A DNA stretch of 9,721 nucleotides from an uncultured Prevotella sp. (lineage in GTDB: Bacteria; Bacteroidota; Bacteroidia; Bacteroidales; Bacteroidaceae), in NCBI GenBank assembly GCA_900550635.1, contig URSZ01000090.1, forward strand, positions 1 to 9,721, written 5' to 3'. The notes beneath the pieces are model-generated. The model had not been told where the DNA came from and ran no database searches. It was given only the letters and a program-made list of their open reading frames with translations. This document shows, in pieces, positions 4,289 through 9,721 of the stretch; position 1 is the first letter of the stretch, and each line of letters begins with the position of its first letter. The position numbers and the translations under genes were made by a program.

Positions 4289-6493
4289 TTACAGCAAGCT
4301 CCACATTACGGTAAGCCCTGCCATAACTATCGACACCATGCTCATTAGTTTGATGAGTATGTTGAGGCTGGGGCCGGAGGTGTCCTTGAACGGGTCGCCC
4401 ACGGTGTCGCCCACAACTGTGGCCTTGTGTACGTCGCTGCCTTTGCCTCCGAAGTTGCCTTCCTCGACGAATTTCTTGGCGTTGTCCCACGCGCCGCCGG
4501 CGTTGGCCATGAACACTGCGAGCACGAAGCCCGTGCTGAGGCCGCCCACGAGCAGGCCGAGCACGCCCGACACGCCGAACACGAAGCCCGTGAGTACGGG
4601 GGCGGTTATGGCCAGGAGCGACGGCACGACCATTTCGCGCTGCGCGCCTTTGGTGGCTATGATGACACAGCGTTGGTAGTCGGGCTCGGTTTCGCCGGTG
4701 AGGATTCCTTTAATGGTGCGGAACTGGCGGCGCACTTCTTCTACCATTTTCTGTGCCGCACGTCCAACGGCGTTCATCGTGAGTCCGCAGAACAGGAAGG
4801 CCATCATCGAGCCGATGAACACGCCGGTGAGTACTTTGGGGTTCATTAGCGTAACGTCGTAATAAGTCATGAAGTCGGTAAACGTTGCCTTGGCTGTCTC
4901 GACAATTCGTCCGTTGCCGAGGTCGAGCATTTCGGTGCCGAGGCGTTGGAGTCCGATTCTTATTTCTTCGACGTATGAAGCCAGGAGCGCGAGTCCCGTA
5001 AGTGCGGCCGAGCCTATGGCAAATCCCTTGCCTGTGGCGGCAGTGGTGTTGCCCAGCGAGTCGAGCTCGTCGGTGCGTTTGCGCACTTCAGGCCCGAGGT
5101 TCGACATCTCGGCGTTGCCGCCCGCGTTGTCGGCAATGGGGCCGTAGGCGTCGGTGGCGAGGGTTATGCCGAGGGTGGAGAGCATTCCCACGGCGGCTAT
5201 GCTTATGCCGTAAAGGCCCATGGCCACGTTGCTGAAGTCGAAGCCCGAGGCGAAGAGGTAGGAGAGTATTATTCCCGCACCTACCGTCAGCACAGGAATG
5301 GCGGTGGAGAGCATTCCCAAGCCTATGCCCGATATTATAACCGTTGCCGGGCCGGTTTTCCCGCTTTCGCTCAGCTTGCGCGTGGGACGGTAGCTCTGCG
5401 AGGTGAAGTATTCGGTGGAGCGTCCGATGATTACGCCCACGATAAGTCCCACAACGACCGAACAGCCTATCATGTGCCAGTTCTCAAGTCCGAGCGCCCA
5501 AAGAATAAGGAACGTGGCCACAACGATAAGGGCGGAGCTGAGGTTCGTTCCCACGCCCATGGCGTTGATGAGCTGCTTCATGTTGGCGTCTTCGCGCGTG
5601 CGGACGCAGAATATTCCTATTATCGACAGAATTATTCCCACTGCGGCTATCAGCATGGGGGCAATAACGGCCTTGAACTGCATTTCCACGTCGCCGCCCT
5701 GCATGAATGCCGCCGCGCCGAGCGAGGCGGTGGCGAGTATCGAACCGCAATACGATTCGTACAGGTCGGCTCCCATTCCGGCAACGTCGCCCACGTTGTC
5801 GCCCACGTTGTCGGCTATCGTGGCGGGGTTGCGGGGGTCGTCTTCAGGTATGTTCTCCTCTACTTTTCCAACGAGGTCGGCTCCCACGTCGGCAGCCTTG
5901 GTGTAGATACCGCCGCCCACGCGGGCAAAGAGCGCCTGCGTGCTCGCGCCCATTCCGAAGGTAAGCATTGTGGTGGTTATTATGCAGAGCTTGGTGGTCG
6001 GTGTCATGGCGTCGGCAGGAATAACCGCGTCTAACAGTATATACCAGAACGATATGTCGAACAAGCCCAAGCCCACTACTATAAGCCCCATTACTGCGCC
6101 GGAGCGGAAAGCTATCTTAAGCCCTTTGTTCAGGGAAGTGCGCGCGGCGTTGGCGGTACGTGCCGAGGCCAGCGTGGCGGTCTTCATGCCCATGTATCCC
6201 GACAGGCCGGAGAAAAATCCGCCCGTTAAGAATGCTATCGGAACCCAGTGGTTCTGTACTTCCAGAACGTAGGCCATGAATGAGAACAACAGTACGAGCA
6301 CAAGGAACACGTATCCTACGATTTTGTACTGCTGCTTGAGGTACGACATTGCGCTTTTCCTTACCGCGGCCGCGATGTGGCGCATTCTTTCCGTTCCTTC
6401 GTCCTCGCGCTTCATGCGAAGGTAAAAGAACAGGGCAAAACATAGTGCGAGCAGTGAAGACACAGGCACTAACAGAAATAACAAATAGTCCAT
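4289..6493 (-). CDS. hppA: membrane-integral pyrophosphatase (K+-dependent, probable Na+/H+ pump)
   Basis: A 734-residue, roughly 16-helix inner-membrane pump that hydrolyses pyrophosphate and exports ions. Substrate and metal-binding motifs are present: EDDPRNPATIADNVGDNVGD (217-236), ATDAYGPIADNAGGNAEM (446-463), AGGAWDNAKKFVEEG (665-679) and VGDTVGDPFKDTSGPSLNIL (694-713). Ala485 in GNTTAATGKG is the residue typical of the K+-dependent class; the independent class has Lys. Thr90, Phe94, Asp146 and Met176 match, in the same numbering, the residues I recall being reported for the Na+,H+-co-transporting subclass described from Bacteroides vulgatus; H+-only or Na+-only pumping cannot be excluded. 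Length and both ends are normal. It starts 37 bp after dsbD with no consensus promoter in the gap, so it is probably transcribed with dsbD. Confidence 0.96.
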   Translation of the reverse strand: MDYLLFLLVPVSSLLALCFALFFYLRMKREDEGTERMRHIAAAVRKSAMSYLKQQYKIVGYVFLVLVLLFSFMAYVLEVQNHWVPIAFLTGGFFSGLSGYMGMKTATLASARTANAARTSLNKGLKIAFRSGAVMGLIVVGLGLFDISFWYILLDAVIPADAMTPTTKLCIITTTMLTFGMGASTQALFARVGGGIYTKAADVGADLVGKVEENIPEDDPRNPATIADNVGDNVGDVAGMGADLYESYCGSILATASLGAAAFMQGGDVEMQFKAVIAPMLIAAVGIILSIIGIFCVRTREDANMKQLINAMGVGTNLSSALIVVATFLILWALGLENWHMIGCSVVVGLIVGVIIGRSTEYFTSQSYRPTRKLSESGKTGPATVIISGIGLGMLSTAIPVLTVGAGIILSYLFASGFDFSNVAMGLYGISIAAVGMLSTLGITLATDAYGPIADNAGGNAEMSNLGPEVRKRTDELDSLGNTTAATGKGFAIGSAALTGLALLASYVEEIRIGLQRLGTEMLDLGNGRIVETAKATFTDFMTYYDVTLMNPKVLTGVFIGSMMAFLFCGLTMNAVGRAAQKMVEEVRRQFRTIKGILTGETEPDYQRCVIIATKGAQREMVVPSLLAITAPVLTGFVFGVSGVLGLLVGGLSTGFVLAVFMANAGGAWDNAKKFVEEGNFGGKGSDVHKATVVGDTVGDPFKDTSGPSLNILIKLMSMVSIVMAGLTVMWSLL

Positions 6494-6530
6494 GGTATAA
6501 TTTTAGTTTAATGGTTTTGCGGTTGTTGTT

Positions 6531-8642
6531 TTATCGTTTGCTGTAGTTTTCCAGTCCGTCCTTCAGAAACTTCTCGAAATGCGGCACACTCTCGTCGTAA
6601 GCATACGAACCCGTCAGCGGGCGTCCCTCGTTGTCGAGCGCAACATAGAAAGGCTGGGCGTTTGCTCCGAATTTCACCTGTTGCAGGTAGCTCCATTTGT
6701 CGCCTACGGTGCGGAGAGTGCGTTTTTTCCCGTCTATGGTCACTTCCTCCGGTTCAGGCAGGCGCGTCTTGTCGTCTACGTACAGGGAGATGAGCACATA
6801 GTCTTCGTTGAGCAGTTTGCTGATTTTCGGATCTATCCAAACTGAAGCCTCCATCTTGCGGCAGTTGACGCAGCCATAGCCTGTAAAATCGATGAGTACC
6901 GGTTTTCCGAGCCGTTCTGCTTCGCGCATGCCGCTTTCGTAGTCGGTAAACGGTGCGTGTGTCTCGAAATCGCCCAGGCGGAAGTCTTGCGTGGCCATAG
7001 GAGGTGCAAATGCGCTTACAGCCCTGAGCGGCGCGCCCCAAAGTCCGGGAATCATATATATTGCAAAGGCCAGTGAGCCTAACCCGAGGAATACTCGCGG
7101 CACCGACACGCTTTCGGTCTTTTCGCCGTGAAGATGTACCAGCCCGAAAAGGTAGAGCGCCAGAACCAAGGCTATTGCTATCCATAGGGCAAGGAATGTC
7201 TCGCGGTCGAGGATGTGCCAGCCGTAGGCCAGGTCGGCCACGGAAAGGAACTTCAACGCGAACGCGAGTTCCACGAAGCCGAGTGTCACCTTTACCACGT
7301 TCATCCAGCTGCCGCTCTTGGGCATTTGCTTGAGCCATGCGGGGAACATGGCGAACAGGGCGAACGGCAGCGCCAGTGCCAGGGCAAAGCCGAACATGCC
7401 GACGGCCGGAGCGAGAATGCTTCCGGTTGAAGCCACCTCGACAAGCAGGAGTCCTACTATCGGGCATGTGCACGAGAACGATACGAGCACCAAGGTGAAT
7501 GCCATAAGGAATATGCTTAGCACCCCGGACGTGTTTTCGCTCTTGCGGTTTACGGCATTTGTCCACGACGAGGGCAGGTTAAGTTCGAATCCCCCGAGGA
7601 AACTTGCGGCAAACAGCAACAGAAGTAAAAAGAAGAAGATGTTGAAAACGGCGTTCGTCGAAAGCTCGTTCATCTTGTTTGCGCCGTAGATTGCAGTGAC
7701 GGCCAGGGCCAATACGAGGAAGATAACTATTATCGCCACGCCGTAGGTAATGGCTTCGCCTATGTTTTTGCGGCGACTGCCGCCGCGGTGCAGGAAGAAG
7801 CCTACAGTCATCGGGATTATCGGCCAGATACACGGCATGAGCAGTGCCACGAACCCACCCAGCATTCCGAGCAGGAATATGGCCAGCAGTGTGTGCTGTT
7901 CCGCTCCGCCGCTATTGCTCAGTTTTGCCAGCTCTTCAACCTGCGGTGCCCACCATGAGGCGTTGCTGTTGCCTGCAGTGTCCATCGCCGGTGCAACGGC
8001 TGTGTCGGGCGCGGCTGTTACGGAATCGGCCCGGGCTTTCTTCATTGGCGAGGACGACGGTTTGACTTCAGCCGCCCCCGGCCCGTCGCTGCCTTGCAGT
8101 TCAAAGGCGGCTTCCGAGGGAGGAAGGCAGTTCTTGTCGCTGCATGCGCCGTACTCCAGGTAACCTTTGGCGCGGAACTCCTTACCCGTTATCTTGAGTG
8201 TCTGGGTGAAACGGCATTCCTTTTCAAAGAAGGAAAGCTCCATTTCGAACATTTCGTCGTATTTGTGCACAGCTCCTTTGCCGGGTACGAGTTTGCCAGC
8301 AGGTTCGATGTTGACGGCATCGACGAGGTTGAAAGTGGCGGGCGTAGGTCCGTTCTGCGGTATGTCGCTCGAGTAAACGTGCCAGCCTTCGTCTATCTTT
8401 CCCGTGAAGATTATCTTTATTTCATCTTTCGATACCCTTTCGGTGGAAACGGAAAACTTTACCGGTTCCACAATCTGGGCATTCGCGGTCACTGCCGGGA
8501 GCAAGAAAAAAATACAAGGGAGATATTTTGAAATATGTCTGACATAATTTAAAATATGTCTGACATATTTTTGGGGGCATGGAATGCCGCCTTGAAAACT
8601 CTTTTTCTTATTCGTAAGTGCCGGGGTAAAAAATGTATTCAT
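6531..8642 (-). CDS. dsbD: thiol:disulfide interchange protein DsbD
   Basis: A 703-residue inner-membrane protein that carries electrons from cytoplasmic thioredoxin to periplasmic disulfide partners. Domains in order: signal region (about 38-56, ending TANA before QIVEP); periplasmic alpha domain (about 57-185) with the cysteine pair in GACSDKNCLPP (C167, C172); Ser/Ala/Pro-rich linker (about 186-230); multi-helix membrane domain (about 250-540) with LMPCIWPIIPM (C271) and SFSCTCPIVG (C391/C393); C-terminal thioredoxin-like gamma domain with the active site YGCVNCRKME (C591, C594). All expected redox cysteines are there. The N-terminus is odd: residues about 25-47 (KYVRHILNYVRHISKYLPCI and following) come from an interspersed repeat. 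There is no later in-frame ATG before the signal sequence, so 8642 is taken as the start, 13 bp after the isomerase stop. Confidence 0.94.
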   Translation of the reverse strand: MNTFFTPALTNKKKSFQGGIPCPQKYVRHILNYVRHISKYLPCIFFLLPAVTANAQIVEPVKFSVSTERVSKDEIKIIFTGKIDEGWHVYSSDIPQNGPTPATFNLVDAVNIEPAGKLVPGKGAVHKYDEMFEMELSFFEKECRFTQTLKITGKEFRAKGYLEYGACSDKNCLPPSEAAFELQGSDGPGAAEVKPSSSPMKKARADSVTAAPDTAVAPAMDTAGNSNASWWAPQVEELAKLSNSGGAEQHTLLAIFLLGMLGGFVALLMPCIWPIIPMTVGFFLHRGGSRRKNIGEAITYGVAIIVIFLVLALAVTAIYGANKMNELSTNAVFNIFFFLLLLLFAASFLGGFELNLPSSWTNAVNRKSENTSGVLSIFLMAFTLVLVSFSCTCPIVGLLLVEVASTGSILAPAVGMFGFALALALPFALFAMFPAWLKQMPKSGSWMNVVKVTLGFVELAFALKFLSVADLAYGWHILDRETFLALWIAIALVLALYLFGLVHLHGEKTESVSVPRVFLGLGSLAFAIYMIPGLWGAPLRAVSAFAPPMATQDFRLGDFETHAPFTDYESGMREAERLGKPVLIDFTGYGCVNCRKMEASVWIDPKISKLLNEDYVLISLYVDDKTRLPEPEEVTIDGKKRTLRTVGDKWSYLQQVKFGANAQPFYVALDNEGRPLTGSYAYDESVPHFEKFLKDGLENYSKR
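8504..8573. repeat. diverged copy C of the interspersed repeat, inside the dsbD 5' end
   Basis: Aligns with the second half of copies A and B: AGAAAAAAATACAAGG, then ATATTT-GAAATATGT, then TTTAAAATATGTCTGAC. It holds a 21-bp tandem repeat (starts at 8531 and 8552, AAATATGTCTGACATA in each), which is 7 codons, so it encodes YVRHILN and YVRHISK in the dsbD frame. The reverse-strand translation of copies A and B gives the matching HILKYKAHISKYVPCIF. The long palindrome of A and B is degraded here. Confidence 0.8.
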
Positions 8643-8655
8643 CCTGTAGACTTTT

Positions 8656-9642
8656 TTATTTTACATCTATCAGCTTCAGGCGGAATATAAGAGCGGAGCA
8701 TGGCGGGACACCGTCGGAGCCTTCTTCGCCGTAGCCCAGTTCGTATGGTAGGTATATTTCCCATTCCGAGCCTTCTGCCATTAGTTTCAAGGCTTCGTTC
8801 CAGCCGCGCACTACGCTTCCCATGCCGAGTGTGACGGGTTTTCCGCCGTTGCCTTTGTCGGTGCTGTCGAATACCTTGCCGTCGATGAAGCGTCCCTCGT
8901 ATGTTACGGTAACTTGCGAACCGTCGTCAGGACGTTTGCCTGTGCCGTTCTTTATTATGCGGTATTGCAGTCCGCTCGGCAAAGAGACAACGCCTTTGGC
9001 TTTTGCGTTTTTCTCGAGAAAGGCTTCGCCCTCGGCCTTGAAGCGTTTGGCGGCTTCCTGGTCGCGTTCGGCAGCCAGTTGTGCGGCTTTCATTTCCTTT
9101 TGCATAATGGCGTTGCCGGCCAGTGCCAGCTGCATTTGCAGCTTTTCCTGCTCGGGCGCGCCGTCTGCCTCTACGGCTTTTGTGATGTCGGCACTTATGC
9201 TTTCGCATTGTTCTATTAGTTTGTTGCCTGCGCTGTTCGGGTTCTTGCAAAGTGTTACGTAATTCTTTACAAGTGTGTTTATCTTTTTCATGTTCCCGTT
9301 GTCGGGTTGCGCAAGTGTCGCTTCTTCAACCGACAGTGCCAGGCTGTCCATTACGTCGAACGTGGCGTTGTTTACCGAAGCTATGTAGCTGAGCGCTTTT
9401 TCGCCCTGTTTGAAAACATGCTCGTTGCCGAAGATGTCGGTCTTAACGTATATGCCTTTGCTTTCTATAAGGGTAAGCGCGTTTTTGTAATCTCCTTTCA
9501 TTATGTCGCCCAGCCTGGCGGTGATGAGGGCGTTCATGCGCGCCTCGTCGGCTTTTTCCTTGTCGTTGCTGCATGAAATGAAAACCAAGGCCTGGAAAAG
9601 TATGGCGCAAACCAGGATTGCGCATTTTCTAATCTTTATCAT
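8656..9642 (-). CDS. FKBP-type peptidyl-prolyl cis-trans isomerase lipoprotein
   Basis: A 328-residue envelope protein that speeds proline isomerisation during folding of exported proteins, similar in layout to FkpA/Mip. The N-terminus is a lipoprotein signal with lipobox FISC (Cys24), so it is probably lipid-anchored. Residues about 30-215 are helical and Ala/Glu/Lys-rich after 160, likely dimerisation or chaperone arms. The FKBP domain is about 220-328: VTVTYEGRF, GKVFDSTDKG, GSVVRGWNEALKLM, YELGYG and LIFRLKLIDV. The usual pocket aromatics are kept (Tyr248, Phe258, Asp259, Trp281, Tyr304, Phe320), so it should be catalytically active. It is first of the three-gene minus-strand cluster and ends 13 bp before dsbD, suggesting translational coupling. 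No consensus promoter is visible upstream; it may be transcribed with the gene entering from the right. Confidence 0.93.
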   Translation of the reverse strand: MIKIRKCAILVCAILFQALVFISCSNDKEKADEARMNALITARLGDIMKGDYKNALTLIESKGIYVKTDIFGNEHVFKQGEKALSYIASVNNATFDVMDSLALSVEEATLAQPDNGNMKKINTLVKNYVTLCKNPNSAGNKLIEQCESISADITKAVEADGAPEQEKLQMQLALAGNAIMQKEMKAAQLAAERDQEAAKRFKAEGEAFLEKNAKAKGVVSLPSGLQYRIIKNGTGKRPDDGSQVTVTYEGRFIDGKVFDSTDKGNGGKPVTLGMGSVVRGWNEALKLMAEGSEWEIYLPYELGYGEEGSDGVPPCSALIFRLKLIDVK

Positions 9643-9666
9643 GGCTAAAATGTTTTTCGTGTTTGC

Positions 9667-9721
9667 TTAACTCCACGTTTCCCGCCTCAACGGGTAGTTT
9701 CCCCGCAGGTATTCGAAGCTT
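9667..9721 (-). CDS. possible C-terminal end of an upstream gene, unknown product
   Basis: The minus strand reads SFEYLRGNYPLRRETWS and stops at 9669-9667, 24 bases before the isomerase start. Aromatic and charged residues make it protein-like, and no promoter is visible in the gap. A second open frame also crosses the edge and runs into the isomerase start, so which one is real cannot be settled from 55 bases. Family not recognised. Confidence 0.35.
   Translation of the reverse strand, partial: SFEYLRGNYPLRRETWS

Noticed and set aside
4427..6034. Several plus-strand open frames of 90-186 residues
   Set aside because: Antisense shadows of hppA, a GC-rich conserved gene; composition is His/Arg/Gly-rich without domain features.
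6754..7566. Minus-strand 270-residue open frame inside dsbD
   Set aside because: Out-of-frame shadow of dsbD, Arg-rich and without motifs, while the dsbD frame has all expected cysteines.

Overview
The window looks like a Bacteroidales chromosome segment (Bacteroides/Prevotella-like; genus not determinable by eye). The grounds are Bacteroidetes-type promoters (TTTG, 19-20 bp spacer, TAnnTTTG), AT-rich start regions without clear Shine-Dalgarno sequences, and a membrane pyrophosphatase of the type known from Bacteroides. It falls into an accessory left part (about 1-4288) and a conserved cell-envelope/energy gene cluster on the minus strand (about 4289-9721).

Left part. A possible gene start runs off the left edge on the minus strand (1-48). 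Next comes a minus-strand hicA-hicB toxin-antitoxin operon (820 to 208) with a textbook Bacteroidetes promoter and a palindromic operator candidate. The toxin gene is broken by one extra base before its catalytic histidine, while the antitoxin is intact. A 175-bp repeat (890-1064) with a perfect 42-bp palindrome follows. Then come two tandem copies of an 84-bp promoter-bearing unit reading rightward and a roughly 300-base leader. The leader holds a strongly structured RNA that resembles 6S RNA and ends in an intrinsic terminator. Past the terminator are two plus-strand genes 25 bp apart: an EcoRI-family adenine DNA methyltransferase (1684-2718) and a DUF262-HNH nuclease (2744-3874). They form a candidate restriction-modification or related defence pair. 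A second copy of the 175-bp repeat (4089-4263, about 95% identical) closes the module.

Right part. Three minus-strand genes are probably one transcription unit. In transcription order they are an FKBP-type peptidyl-prolyl isomerase lipoprotein (9642 to 8656), the thiol:disulfide interchange protein DsbD (8642 to 6531; 13-bp gap) and a membrane-integral pyrophosphate-energised ion pump HppA (6493 to 4289; 37-bp gap). The first two act on folding and disulfide reduction in the periplasm; the pump couples pyrophosphate hydrolysis to Na+ and/or H+ export. A diverged copy of the interspersed repeat lies inside the 5' end of dsbD and encodes part of its signal peptide. The tail of another minus-strand gene may enter at the right edge (9667-9721).

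Most notable points: the methyltransferase/DUF262-HNH pair behind a structured, terminator-ended leader RNA; the frameshifted HicA; the repeats flanking the module; and the repeat-derived signal peptide of DsbD.
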